Source: Chitinophagaceae bacterium (GTDB taxonomy: Bacteria > Bacteroidota > Bacteroidia > Chitinophagales > Chitinophagaceae). Taken from it: DNA of 64,000 nucleotides. Location of the stretch: NCBI GenBank assembly GCA_014379345.1, contig JACMLY010000032.1, positions 1 to 64,000 of the forward strand. Reading direction: 5' to 3'. Made by a program: the position numbers and the translations under genes. The notes beneath the pieces were generated by a model. The model was not told where the DNA came from. It saw only the letters and a program-made list of their open reading frames with translations, and searched no databases. Positions 8,736 through 17,814 of the stretch are shown here, in pieces; the stretch's first letter is position 1; every line of letters begins with the position of its first letter.

Positions 8736-11147
8736 ATGTCTCGTCCTGTACGCATTTTCTGGAAAATATTTCTGTATGGTTTCGGTACTTTTATCTTATT
8801 CCTGCTACTGATCAATTTTGGGGTGTTTGGCAAAATGCCTTCATTGGCCCAATTAGAAAACCCTACCATTACACAGGCCACAGAAGTGTATGGCGATGAT
8901 GGTACACCCATGGGAAAATATTACAAGGATAAGGGCAACCGGAGCAATGTTCAATACAAGGATATTTCCAAGCATGTGATCAATGCGCTTGTAGCAACGG
9001 AGGACGAGCGTTTCTATAATCATTCGGGAATTGACGGAGTTGGAATGTTGCGCGCTATTGCTTTTGTGGGAAACAAGGGCGGTGGTAGCGGAATCACTCA
9101 GCAACTGGCACTGAACCTGTTTGATGAACGGGCCACAAATCCTGTTAGCCGTATCATTCAAAAATTAAAGGAATCGATCATTGCGATTAAACTTGAACGC
9201 AATTTTACCAAGCAGGAAATATTAGCCCTGTATTTAAATACGGTTCCTTTCAGTGATAATGTGTATGGTATCCGCAATGCGGCGCGTACTTTTTTTTCCA
9301 AGGAACCTGACAGGTTGAATGTGGAAGAATCTGCTGTACTGATAGGAATGTTAAAAGGACCGGGAATGTATAATCCCCGCTCTAATCCCAAAGTAGCGCT
9401 CGACAGACGGAATACAGTTATGAACCAAATGGTACGCAATAAGTACCTGGCTGAAGGCGAAGCTGCGCCGTTGAAAAAAAATCCCATCCGTCTTAATTAT
9501 AAAAAAATGAATGAGAATAATGGCATTGCCCCTTATTTTCTGGATGTGATCCGTGAAGAGCTGAAGAAATGGTGTAAGGATCATGAAAGACCCGATGGCG
9601 AAAATTATGACCTGTATGCCGACGGATTAAAAGTATATACCACCATTAACCCCCGCATGCAACTATACGCCGAAGAAGCGGTAGCCAAGCATATGCCGGT
9701 ACTTCAACGTGTGTTGAGTGCCCAGAAAAGTCTTAAAACAGATGCAGTGTGGAAGGGACATGAAAATATTCTTGAAGCAGCCATGAAGGCCAGTGAACGC
9801 TGGAAAAATTTAAAAGAAGAGGGGCTGAGCGATAGCGAAATCAAAAAGAATTTCAAACAAAAAACTCCCATGAAAGTTTTTGCCTGGAATTCAAAGCGTG
9901 AAAAAGATACGGTAATGACACCTTACGATTCTATTAAATACAATCGTGAAATGTTACAAACTGCATTTATGGTGATGGACCCGATGACAGGAGCTGTTAA
10001 AGCCTGGGTTGGAGGAATTGATTTCAAGAATTACAAGTATGATCACGTTAATCTCAGAACCAAAAGACAGGTAGGTTCTTCTATAAAACCATTCTTGTAT
10101 GCTTTGGCGATGGAAGAATTTGGTTTTACGCCACAAACACCTTGTGAAGCCACTCAGCAGTACTTCCCGGGATCGGGATATGTTCCTGCAAAAAATAGTG
10201 GCCGCACAGGCACCCGCACCATGCTGCAAGGGTTAACATGGTCTGTCAATGAAGTAGCGGCTTATCTAATTAAGCAAACGACCCCTCAACGTTTTGCGGA
10301 TTTCATCAAGCAAATGAATATACCTACTAAAGTAGATCCATATCCTTCAATCAGCCTTGGTTCATGCGATCTTTCGCTGTTCGAAATGATGTGGGGATAC
10401 AGTATGTTCCCTTCAGGAGGATTTAGCACTAAACCAGTATATATCAGCCGGATCGAAGATAAAAATGGCAACGTGCTCGCCCGTTTTGATACCGAAAGAA
10501 AAGAAGTCATCAGCCAAAGCACGGCTTATACCATGACGCGTATGCTACAGGGCCCGGTTGACATCGGAACAGCAGCAGGACTTCGTGACAGATTAGGAGT
10601 TCTGGAAATGGGTGGAAAAACAGGTACAACCAATGATAATTCCGATGCCTGGTTTATTGGATTTACGCCGCAATTATCAGCTGGCGTATGGATGGGTTGT
10701 GACGACCGTTTTGTAAGACTTGAAGGTGGTCTGGGTTATGGCGGACAGGCGGCCAGGCCGATATACGAATATTTTTTTCAAAAAGCTTTAGCCGACAAAA
10801 CATTGGGATTGGATAAAGAGGCGATGTTCGTTAAACCTGAAAACCTCGGTCCGGAGATGGGTTACGATTATAACTATCCACAGGATAACAGCAACCCGGG
10901 GGCTGAAGGGCTGGATGAAGGAAATGGACAAGCAGATGAATACCTGAGTACACCGGATACAGGAAATGTACCGGTAGAATCAAAACTTTCTATGGACGAG
11001 CAAAAAGTTCTTAATGAGGCTTCAAAAAAACAAACCGAAAAAAACAATAAGTCAAAAGATTCTGTTCTAAATGACGACCAGGGTGACAAGAAAAAAAAAG
11101 GATTCTTTAAACGTCTTTTTGGAAAGAAAAAAGAAAATGAGCAATAG
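8736..11147 (+). CDS. penicillin-binding protein 1A, bifunctional transglycosylase/transpeptidase
   Basis: Polymerises lipid II and crosslinks peptidoglycan in the periplasm. 803 residues: one N-terminal membrane anchor (about 9-28); a GT51 glycosyltransferase domain (about 55-230) with the EDERFYNHSGID signature and GGSGITQQLALNLF; and a transpeptidase domain (about 400-690) with active-site Ser448 in SSIK (448-451), SVN (503-505) and KTG (628-630). The tail from about 700 is acidic then very Lys-rich (KKKKGFFKRLFGKKKENEQ). A group of other wall enzymes lies downstream at 11.9-14.8 kb. Confidence 0.96.
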   Translation: MSRPVRIFWKIFLYGFGTFILFLLLINFGVFGKMPSLAQLENPTITQATEVYGDDGTPMGKYYKDKGNRSNVQYKDISKHVINALVATEDERFYNHSGIDGVGMLRAIAFVGNKGGGSGITQQLALNLFDERATNPVSRIIQKLKESIIAIKLERNFTKQEILALYLNTVPFSDNVYGIRNAARTFFSKEPDRLNVEESAVLIGMLKGPGMYNPRSNPKVALDRRNTVMNQMVRNKYLAEGEAAPLKKNPIRLNYKKMNENNGIAPYFLDVIREELKKWCKDHERPDGENYDLYADGLKVYTTINPRMQLYAEEAVAKHMPVLQRVLSAQKSLKTDAVWKGHENILEAAMKASERWKNLKEEGLSDSEIKKNFKQKTPMKVFAWNSKREKDTVMTPYDSIKYNREMLQTAFMVMDPMTGAVKAWVGGIDFKNYKYDHVNLRTKRQVGSSIKPFLYALAMEEFGFTPQTPCEATQQYFPGSGYVPAKNSGRTGTRTMLQGLTWSVNEVAAYLIKQTTPQRFADFIKQMNIPTKVDPYPSISLGSCDLSLFEMMWGYSMFPSGGFSTKPVYISRIEDKNGNVLARFDTERKEVISQSTAYTMTRMLQGPVDIGTAAGLRDRLGVLEMGGKTGTTNDNSDAWFIGFTPQLSAGVWMGCDDRFVRLEGGLGYGGQAARPIYEYFFQKALADKTLGLDKEAMFVKPENLGPEMGYDYNYPQDNSNPGAEGLDEGNGQADEYLSTPDTGNVPVESKLSMDEQKVLNEASKKQTEKNNKSKDSVLNDDQGDKKKKGFFKRLFGKKKENEQ

Positions 11148-11215
11148 GCAAATCTCCCTATCTCTTTTATTCGTTTATGCTTTCCCGATTAAAAATCCTC
11201 ATTGTCTCTTAGCCT

Positions 11216-11821
11216 CTATTTTGACTTCTTTCTACCGATATTGCCGGCTAAGCCAATGCTATGATAGAAGTGGTAGTTGGCAGATTCTGTTACAGGAACG
11301 CGGTACTGTGAATTGATCAGCAAAAATGCTTCGTCGAAGAAATTAATCTGAATTCCGACTCCCAATGGCATGAAAGCGCCATAATAACCCTGAAACTTAG
11401 AAACACCTATTCCGCCCTGTAGGTAGGGGGTAAACCAGTATTTATCAGAAAACATCTTGCCGCGTACCGAAGCGTCGGCCTCTAACAAAAACTTTTCGTT
11501 CCCTGATAAAGTTGCATTTCGTCTTGGATAATCAAGAAATGATCCTGCGAGCGTAACCGAAAAATCAAAATGACTGGAAAGACCATCTGAATAGGAAATA
11601 GCCAATCCGGGAGACATCTCTTTTATCTTGCCAAATTGTTTATTTGCAAGAACACTTGAAAGTGAAGAGTTTCGGATATTATTTGCAGTTCGAAAATCAT
11701 GTAAAAGAAAATGGATACTTAAAGCCGGCTGCTGTATATACTTTTCGTCGTCTTCCTGCGCAAAAATATTGGTTGTTTGCAGACATAGTAAAGCCAGTAT
11801 CATCCTGGTAAATTTCGTCAT
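11216..11821 (-). CDS. outer-membrane beta-barrel-like protein, function unknown
   Basis: A 201-residue exported protein with signal peptide MTKFTRMILALLCLQTTNIFAQ. Alternating hydrophobic/aromatic strands typical of an 8-stranded OmpA/OmpW-like barrel follow (SPGLAISYSDGL, FDFSVTLAGSF, KYWFTPYLQGGIGV, MPLGVGIQINFFDEAFLLINSQYR, YHFYHSIGLAG). It lies downstream of the RlpA-like gene on the same strand with a 63-bp gap, so it may be co-transcribed. No specific family is recognised. Confidence 0.6.
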   Translation of the reverse strand: MTKFTRMILALLCLQTTNIFAQEDDEKYIQQPALSIHFLLHDFRTANNIRNSSLSSVLANKQFGKIKEMSPGLAISYSDGLSSHFDFSVTLAGSFLDYPRRNATLSGNEKFLLEADASVRGKMFSDKYWFTPYLQGGIGVSKFQGYYGAFMPLGVGIQINFFDEAFLLINSQYRVPVTESANYHFYHSIGLAGNIGRKKSK

Positions 11822-11884
11822 AAGCTTAGTTTAGTTGATCGCTATGAGCAAAAATAACAGGTACAACTTACATGATAAAATTAA

Positions 11885-12319
11885 TTATAGGGATTTGCTG
11901 GCAACCAGTTCAGGAGGCTTTTTCTTTCCAAAAACCTCCACTTTTACTTGTGTGAGACCGTTACCGAGGTATCCGAGGTTTTTTGCTGCTGTATTACTTA
12001 AATCAACCAACCTGGTATTCCTGCGATGTAGGCGATCATTGACTCTTACAATTACAGATCGCTTGTTACTGAGGTTAGTTACACGAATCCATGTATTTAA
12101 TGGAAGACCATTGTGGGCAGCCGTCATCTTTTTCTGATCAAATTTTTCACCGCTCGCAGTAAGTCTGTTCTGAAATTTATCGTGATAGTAACTGGCTACA
12201 CCATACTGCACCTTTGGAAATTTTTTTCGTGCTATAACAATACTATCCGTAGCAAACGTGTCGCATGCAAAAAAAATGGCGCCCCCTAACAGGGCTCCTG
12301 CAATCAAAGCTGGTTTCAT
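11885..12319 (-). CDS. RlpA-like septal ring protein/lytic transglycosylase
   Basis: Double-psi beta-barrel protein of the RlpA family, some members of which cleave denuded glycan strands at the septum. 144 residues with an N-terminal signal peptide (LIAGALLGGAIFFACDTFA) and a core of about 39-135: YGVASYYHDKFQNRLTASGE, MTAAHNGLPLNTWIRVTNL and VRVNDRLHRRNTRLVDLS. The usual catalytic Asp in VRVNDR is present. No SPOR domain follows, so this is the short form. It starts 5 bp after the end of the L,D-transpeptidase gene, so the pair is one transcript. Confidence 0.88.
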   Translation of the reverse strand: MKPALIAGALLGGAIFFACDTFATDSIVIARKKFPKVQYGVASYYHDKFQNRLTASGEKFDQKKMTAAHNGLPLNTWIRVTNLSNKRSVIVRVNDRLHRRNTRLVDLSNTAAKNLGYLGNGLTQVKVEVFGKKKPPELVASKSL

Positions 12320-12324
12320 AGATA

Positions 12325-14007
12325 TTAATTGATGGACTTATCGGCAAAATACCTCTGACGAAGTATTTTATCCTCTCCATAAATATCATCATAAAATTTC
12401 ACTTTTCCATCGGAGCCTTCGCACGTAAAATAACGAATAAATATAGGGATTCTACGGAACCCATATATCACGTGCTTTTCCTGTCTGCGAATCCAATTGC
12501 GGAGCGTATCGGGATGATATTTTACAGGGTCGTTTCGCACTAAAAAATGCGAGAGTTTCTCCCATTCTTTAACCCTCACGCAGCCATGGCTCAATGCCCT
12601 CGCGGATTTACTAAATAACCACCGGGCGTTCGTATCATGCAGGTAAACGCTGTATTTATTGGCAAAATTAAATTTCAGGACCCCCAGGGAATTGTCATCC
12701 CCCTGCCTTTGCTTGAGCAGGTACGGAAAACGTTTTTTACTCAGCTTACTCCAATCGATTTTGGCGGGATCAATGATGCTGTCATTTTTATCTACCACCA
12801 TCAGGTTTTGTTTGCGGAGGTAATCTGTATTTTTCTGGATCTGCGGTAGCATTTCCTTGAAAATGATACTATAGGGAACCGTCCACTGCGGGTAAGTAAT
12901 GAAATTTGAAATCTCGGAGGTCAGCAAAGGCGTCCGTGTGCGGGCGGTACCAACGATCACTCTTGATTCTAAAGCGATGGTATCAAAATCTATCAATTTT
13001 AACCTGTAAGATGGAAGGTTTACCCAAACAAAAGTTTCTGGCAAAGTATCCGGTAACAATTTATAGCGATCCAGGTTTATGGCAATGCGTTTAAACTTTT
13101 CCCAATCCGTATTATTAAGACTTTGAACGGTATTTTCATTCACCTTACCTGTCACCTTCAATCCTTTTGATTGTTGATAATATCGTATCGCACCTCGCCA
13201 TGCTGCCGTATCCATTTCATCTGTTGCAGATAGCACCACATCTTCTTCAAAAAATCTTTTTTGCAGCATATTGAAAAATGTCGCAGAATCTTTTACCGGG
13301 TACGGTAAATAGGTGTATCGTTTGAAAACATTTACAGAGTCTAAAAAAAATCGAAGTCCGGCTTTCAGTGAATCATAGGCGCCATGTTTTGGCTCGAGCG
13401 ACCGGAATATTCCGGCAACATTACCGGATTGCTTTAATTGAGCGTAAATATTTAAAAAGAAATCATCCGCCAACACAGTGTCCTTTCGAAGAGTTACACT
13501 GTCATATTGTAATCGTCCTTGCTTAAGATGTCTGGTGATAAGAAAAAAAGCATCGCTTAACATGAGTTCGCCCCTTGACCATAAAGCCGCATCTTTACCA
13601 GAAGTACTGTCGGTAGAAACAAGTGATCTCACTTTTTGCAATGCTTTAAAATGGTAATCATTCGGAAACAGCCCATACTCCTTCGAATGCTCAATAAATT
13701 GAAAAAGCGAGTCTGCTTCTGGCAGCCAGTTTTCCTGTTTGCTCCACAAGGGTTTGTAATCATGCCGAATATACAGCGTGCCTACCAAAGAATCCATTGA
13801 AAGCAAAACAGTATCGCTCAATCTGCCTTTATTGGCCAGAATAAACTCGATATTTTTTTGAATATTCCTTGTTACCCTGACATCGATCTGCTCACGAATT
13901 TCAACAATATCTTTTTCTTCAGGCTTCTCGGGACGGGTATTGCAGGAGAATAATTCTGTTAAAAAAAATACAATAAAAAGTTGAAAAAAAATCTTGGATA
14001 CATTCAT
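12325..14007 (-). CDS. L,D-transpeptidase (YcbB/LdtD-like)
   Basis: Forms 3-3 peptidoglycan crosslinks or attaches proteins to the wall. 560 residues with signal peptide and lipobox-like LTELFSC (Cys about 22), suggesting a lipoprotein. An N-terminal scaffold region is followed by a peptidoglycan-binding motif (YYQQSKGLKVTGKVNENTVQSLN, about 275-297). The YkuD catalytic domain (about 325-510) has the catalytic motif SHGCVRVKEWEKL with the active Cys. The HDT...S spacing before it fits the family (VYLHDTNARWLFSKSARALSHGC). Upstream partner of the RlpA-like gene and divergent from the dipeptidase gene at 14082. Confidence 0.92.
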   Translation of the reverse strand: MNVSKIFFQLFIVFFLTELFSCNTRPEKPEEKDIVEIREQIDVRVTRNIQKNIEFILANKGRLSDTVLLSMDSLVGTLYIRHDYKPLWSKQENWLPEADSLFQFIEHSKEYGLFPNDYHFKALQKVRSLVSTDSTSGKDAALWSRGELMLSDAFFLITRHLKQGRLQYDSVTLRKDTVLADDFFLNIYAQLKQSGNVAGIFRSLEPKHGAYDSLKAGLRFFLDSVNVFKRYTYLPYPVKDSATFFNMLQKRFFEEDVVLSATDEMDTAAWRGAIRYYQQSKGLKVTGKVNENTVQSLNNTDWEKFKRIAINLDRYKLLPDTLPETFVWVNLPSYRLKLIDFDTIALESRVIVGTARTRTPLLTSEISNFITYPQWTVPYSIIFKEMLPQIQKNTDYLRKQNLMVVDKNDSIIDPAKIDWSKLSKKRFPYLLKQRQGDDNSLGVLKFNFANKYSVYLHDTNARWLFSKSARALSHGCVRVKEWEKLSHFLVRNDPVKYHPDTLRNWIRRQEKHVIYGFRRIPIFIRYFTCEGSDGKVKFYDDIYGEDKILRQRYFADKSIN

Positions 14008-14081
14008 GAGTTTAGGGAATTCATCAAATCAAAGTTTTGTATCTTCAAACGGATTGGATTAAGTAAATAACAGGCCAATAC

Positions 14082-14774
14082 ATGAACAAAATACTACAAC
14101 AGTTCCGGATTTTACTAGTACCGTGCTTATTTATTTTCAATTATACAATCACGGTTGCACAAAACAAATATGGAGTAATTGTCATTGACAATAAGGATTC
14201 TTACAAAAGAAGCATAGCGCAGGATTCCCTGAAAAAAATGATCGAGCTGAGATCACTAATACCCGACATAGCGTACGACCTGCGGTATGCAACGAGCAAC
14301 AATTTCATGCGCAGAAGAATGTATTCGGGAAATATACGTCATACTTTCTTACGCAAACCTGCAGCCGAGGCCCTGGCCAAAGTTCAGCAGGAATTGAAAG
14401 CCAAGGGCTTTGGCTTGAAAATATTTGATGCCTATCGACCATACTCCGTTACGGTTAAATTCTGGGAACTTGTTAAGGACGAAAAATATGTAGCCAACCC
14501 GGCGAAAGGATCTGCACACAACAGGGGTTTGGCAGTAGATGTAACATTGATTGACCTGAAGACAAAGAATGAAATCGAAATGGGAACAGGGTTTGATAAT
14601 TTTACAGATACTGCACATCACAGCTTCACCAACCTCGATAATGATGTTAAACAAAACAGGAAGCTACTGCGAGACATCATGAAAAAAAATGGCTTCGATA
14701 TGTTCGATACCGAATGGTGGCATTACTCATGGCCAAATACCAATGAGTATGAAATACTTGATTTAAAACTTTAA
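14082..14774 (+). CDS. D-alanyl-D-alanine dipeptidase (VanX/DdpX family, M15D)
   Basis: Zinc peptidase cleaving D-Ala-D-Ala, used in peptidoglycan recycling or remodelling. 230 residues with an N-terminal signal peptide (about 1-26, ending TITVAQ). The family motifs are clear: IFDAYRPYSV (about 112), zinc ligands in SAHNRGLAVDVTL (SxHxxGxAxD, about 148) and EWWHYSW (Glu and His ligands, about 209). No vanA/vanH neighbours are present, so this is a housekeeping relative and not a glycopeptide-resistance cluster. A TATCTTCA box at 14040-14047 may be its promoter. Confidence 0.92.
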   Translation: MNKILQQFRILLVPCLFIFNYTITVAQNKYGVIVIDNKDSYKRSIAQDSLKKMIELRSLIPDIAYDLRYATSNNFMRRRMYSGNIRHTFLRKPAAEALAKVQQELKAKGFGLKIFDAYRPYSVTVKFWELVKDEKYVANPAKGSAHNRGLAVDVTLIDLKTKNEIEMGTGFDNFTDTAHHSFTNLDNDVKQNRKLLRDIMKKNGFDMFDTEWWHYSWPNTNEYEILDLKL

Positions 14775-14799
14775 TTAGGCCGGGGCGATAATTCCCTTC

Positions 14800-15092
14800 G
14801 TGTTCTCCGTGTCTTCCTTTATGTCCTTGGTGAACGCTCAATTTTAAAACCAGAAGGTCACCAAGGTCACGAAGTAAGACACGAAGAGAACCACGAGGAA
14901 ATTACGGATTGCGCAGATCATAGTTACAATCTGCCTACGACTTATTTAAATTTTTGTATTTTTTCTGCCGCAGTAATATCACCATTACTTCGTATTTGTA
15001 TTTGCAGGTGGTGATCCATTCGGTTTCCTTCTATGTTTCTATGATCCTATGTGGCAGGAAAATTTACCACATAGAATCATAGAAACATAGAA
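14800..15092. repeat. two inverted word-repeat elements in a gene-free gap
   Basis: The gap 14775-15136 holds no gene. The first element (about 14800-14905) has GTGTTCTCCGTGTCTTCC on one side and the inverse vocabulary CACGAAG...GACACGAAGAGAAC on the other. The second has 26-nt arms at 15029-15054 and 15067-15092 that match in 25 of 26 positions, built from TTTCTATG/CATAGAAA words. Both would form long hairpins in RNA or single-stranded DNA. Confidence 0.8.
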
Positions 15093-15136
15093 AATGCACA
15101 TAAAAGGTCATGTATCAAATAAGCGCCTGAAAAATA

Positions 15137-15439
15137 TTATTGAATGGCCTGAATATCGTTAATAGCTTCGAGATTGATTACGCCATAAATATGCGGGAAT
15201 GTATCTGCAATGGACGGCGACCACTCATAGTAAAACGGACTGGTAAGTTTATCGGTCTCAATTTCAAGCCTGAGCAGATCTTGCTTTCCTTCAAAAAAAC
15301 GCTGCAATACGCCCGGTACCTGCTCTTCCAGGCAACAATGTATAAAACCTTCATTTTTTAAGGAAGCGGTATCGTAGTAGCCTTTTTCACCGGCTTCTTT
15401 CCATTCGGGCTCTGTAGTAATATGAAAAATAATAGCCAT
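15137..15439 (-). CDS. DUF952 family protein
   Basis: A 100-residue protein that begins IIFHITTEPEWKEAGEKGYYDTASLKNEGFIHC. The DUF952 features are W-x-A and the conserved GFIHC around residues 31-35, then a ...LLRLEIETDKL strand and a terminal SIADTFPHIYGVINLEAI. The fold is related to ADP-ribosyltransferase-like domains; no activity is established that I know of. It starts 5 bp after aroC, so it is the last gene of the aroB-aroA-aroC transcript, probably a passenger. Confidence 0.85.
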   Translation of the reverse strand: MAIIFHITTEPEWKEAGEKGYYDTASLKNEGFIHCCLEEQVPGVLQRFFEGKQDLLRLEIETDKLTSPFYYEWSPSIADTFPHIYGVINLEAINDIQAIQ

Positions 15440-15444
15440 TGTGA

Positions 15445-16464
15445 TTAAAGAATTCTTTTAATATGCTGTTCCAATAATAATAAATCAGCAAAAACAAATG
15501 CAGTAACTGCTTCCAGCACTACAGGTACCCGTAATGCAATACAAAGATCATGACGACCTTTGACGGAAAAAGGCTCTATGCCACCACTTTCCCAGTTTAG
15601 CGTGTTCTGTTCTTTAGGAGTTGATGAAGTGGGCTTGATAGCAATTCGGAATACCAATTCATTTCCGTTCGTGATCCCGCCAACAATGCCACCTGCATGA
15701 TTAGTGGCGGTTTTTCCATTGATCGTTTCTATGGCATCGTTGTGTTCCGAACCAAACATTTTTGCAGCGGCGAAGCCGGTTCCAAATTCAATACCCCGCA
15801 CTGCGGGAATAGCAAATACAACATGACTTAATACTGATTCAACAGAATCGAAGAATGGCTCACCCAATCCCACAGGCAGGTCAGAAACCCTGCATTCTAC
15901 AATACCACCAATAGAGTCTTTTGCATCAATTGCTTTTTGCAATCCTTTTTCAAGATCTGTTTCCCCGCCTATTTCCAGTATTGAAGCATTTACAGTAATG
16001 CCCGCTTTAGTTAATCCAACTCCTTCAGCCCTCAGTAATTTCTTTGCAATAACGCCCGCTGCTACGAGACAAACAGTTAGGCGGCCGCTAAAATGTCCGC
16101 CACCACGGAAATCCTCGTGCCCGCCAAATTTTTTGTTAGCCACAAAATCTGCGTGGCCGGGTCTGGGAACGGCGCGTTGTTTTTCGTAATCCCCTGATCG
16201 TGTGTTTTTATTCTCAAAGAAAACAGCGATCGGCGCGCCGGTCGTTTTATTGTTGAATACCCCGCTTTTAAATAACGGTATATCATCTTCCTTACGGGGA
16301 GTAGTCCCTTTTTGCTGACCACCTTTTCTTCGTTCAATATCCTGCAAAAAATCTTCCTGTGTCAAGGATAAACCTGCAGGACAACCATCAATGATCAATC
16401 CCACACTTTCTCCGTGCGATTCGCCAAAAATGTGCACTTTAAATAGGCGGCCGAAACTGTTCAA
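15445..16464 (-). CDS. aroC: chorismate synthase
   Basis: Last step of the shikimate pathway: converts 5-enolpyruvylshikimate-3-phosphate to chorismate using reduced FMN. 339 residues, slightly short for AroC but complete. Signatures: FGESHG (residues 14-19), RPGHADFVANKKFGG and EDFRGGGHFSGRLT (about 100-130), and a C-terminal SVKGRHDLCIALRVPVVLEA. It starts 11 bp after aroA on the same strand and is followed after 5 bp by the DUF952 gene. Confidence 0.97.
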   Translation of the reverse strand: MNSFGRLFKVHIFGESHGESVGLIIDGCPAGLSLTQEDFLQDIERRKGGQQKGTTPRKEDDIPLFKSGVFNNKTTGAPIAVFFENKNTRSGDYEKQRAVPRPGHADFVANKKFGGHEDFRGGGHFSGRLTVCLVAAGVIAKKLLRAEGVGLTKAGITVNASILEIGGETDLEKGLQKAIDAKDSIGGIVECRVSDLPVGLGEPFFDSVESVLSHVVFAIPAVRGIEFGTGFAAAKMFGSEHNDAIETINGKTATNHAGGIVGGITNGNELVFRIAIKPTSSTPKEQNTLNWESGGIEPFSVKGRHDLCIALRVPVVLEAVTAFVFADLLLLEQHIKRIL

Positions 16465-16475
16465 TGTTATTTATT

Positions 16476-17813
16476 TTATTGTGTTATTTTATTGCCCGAT
16501 GATTGTGGCAAAACCAAAGAAGCGCCCAATTGTTGAATATGCAAATAAAAATCAGGATAAGACTTGTTGATAGCCTGAGCTTCCCCGATGCTGGTTTCTC
16601 CATCAGCCTTTAAAGCTGCCACCGCGCATGCCATTGCAATGCGATGATCATGATGTGAATGAACAGCATGGCCCTTTACCCCAGTGCCTCCCTGCACGAT
16701 CATGAGATCATCCTGGAGATCAATATCAATTCCCATTTTCTTAAATTCATTTTGCAAGGTAATGGCCCTGTTACTTTCCTTGTGGGTTAAACGCTTTGCG
16801 CCTTCAATAACTGTTTTCCCCTCGCAATAAGCCGCCAATGCTACAAGCGGTGGAAAAAGATCCGGGCATTCTGTTGCATCAAAATGAAATGCTTTTAATC
16901 TGCCCTGTGCAGGTCCAATCTCAATACGATTTGATTGGATAGAAAGACTTGCACCGGTTTGTTGTAAAGCGGTCAGGACCGCTTTATCCGCCTGGGTTGA
17001 TGAAATATCCAATCCTTCGATCACGATATTGCCTGCTATGGCCCCGGCCACCAACAGGAAAGCCCCGCCGCTCCAGTCACCTTCAACAGTATAAGTCCTG
17101 AGCGAAGTCCTGAACGAAGTCGAAGGATCCAAACTCTTTTGCTGAGCGTAGTCGAAGCCCGGAAAATAAAACTCCTCATAATTTTTATTTTCCGGTACAT
17201 TGAAGCAAAATCGTTTCATCACATCCAACGTCAAATCTATATATGGCCGGCTTTTCAGGTTCTTAACTTTGATAGAAACATCTTTTGCTCCTGCTGCGGA
17301 ATAAGCCATTAATAATCCTGTCAGAAATTGCGAACTCAGTGAACCGTCTATTTCAATATTGCGTGGCTGCAGGGGCCCTTTAACACGTAACGGAAGTTTT
17401 CCCTTATTTGAACTGATCTCTATACCAAGTTGCGGAAACACTTCATCAAAAAAATCCATCGGTCGTGTTAGAAGGCTACCTTCCCCGTAAATAGTGATTT
17501 CCATTTCGCTCAATGAAAGAATTGGAGCAAACATCCTGATACCTAATCCGCTTTCGCCACAGTTTACCTGGTTGCTGAAGGGTTGAACGCCTTTGCTTGT
17601 GATCACCAGTTTATTTTCCTCAGCATTTACCAACGCACCCATTTGCTGTATTAATCCGATAGCCGCCTTGTCGTCATTTGAATGACCGGGATAATGAATA
17701 ACAGTTTTACCAAAATGAAGCAGGGCTGCGGCACAAGCCCTTTGCATGGAGCTTTTAGAAGCAGGTGCCTGAATGATTCCCGAAATACCGGAAGGATGTA
17801 TGGTGACGATCAA
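16476..17813 (-). CDS. aroA: 3-phosphoshikimate 1-carboxyvinyltransferase (EPSP synthase), with an internal repeat insertion
   Basis: Transfers enolpyruvyl from PEP to shikimate-3-phosphate. 445 residues. Motifs: PASKSSMQRACAAALLH (about 17-33), GESGLGIRMFAPI (about 84), SQFLTGLLMAYS (about 165), HHDHRIAMACAVAALKADG (about 390). Between FPGFD and YTVEGDW (about 217-245) sits an extra segment, YAQQKSLDPSTSFRTSLR, encoded by direct repeats of CTGAGCGAAGTC-type words. It replaces the short variable loop seen in relatives and keeps the frame. It starts 1 bp after aroB. The catalytic residues are untouched, so activity is expected. Confidence 0.95.
   Translation of the reverse strand: MIVTIHPSGISGIIQAPASKSSMQRACAAALLHFGKTVIHYPGHSNDDKAAIGLIQQMGALVNAEENKLVITSKGVQPFSNQVNCGESGLGIRMFAPILSLSEMEITIYGEGSLLTRPMDFFDEVFPQLGIEISSNKGKLPLRVKGPLQPRNIEIDGSLSSQFLTGLLMAYSAAGAKDVSIKVKNLKSRPYIDLTLDVMKRFCFNVPENKNYEEFYFPGFDYAQQKSLDPSTSFRTSLRTYTVEGDWSGGAFLLVAGAIAGNIVIEGLDISSTQADKAVLTALQQTGASLSIQSNRIEIGPAQGRLKAFHFDATECPDLFPPLVALAAYCEGKTVIEGAKRLTHKESNRAITLQNEFKKMGIDIDLQDDLMIVQGGTGVKGHAVHSHHDHRIAMACAVAALKADGETSIGEAQAINKSYPDFYLHIQQLGASLVLPQSSGNKITQ
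17096..17158. repeat. in-frame CTGAGCGAAGTC repeat inside aroA
   Basis: Three copies of the word CTGA(G/A)CG(A/T)AGTC, two followed by GAAG, lie within the aroA coding sequence. The multiple of three is kept and a Ser/Thr-rich 20-residue insert results. Confidence 0.7.
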
Positions 17814-17814
17814 G

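Noticed and set aside
14082..14774. Vancomycin resistance gene vanX
   Set aside because: The family motif is shared, but there is no vanH, vanA or vanRS nearby, and a signal peptide indicates a housekeeping periplasmic enzyme.
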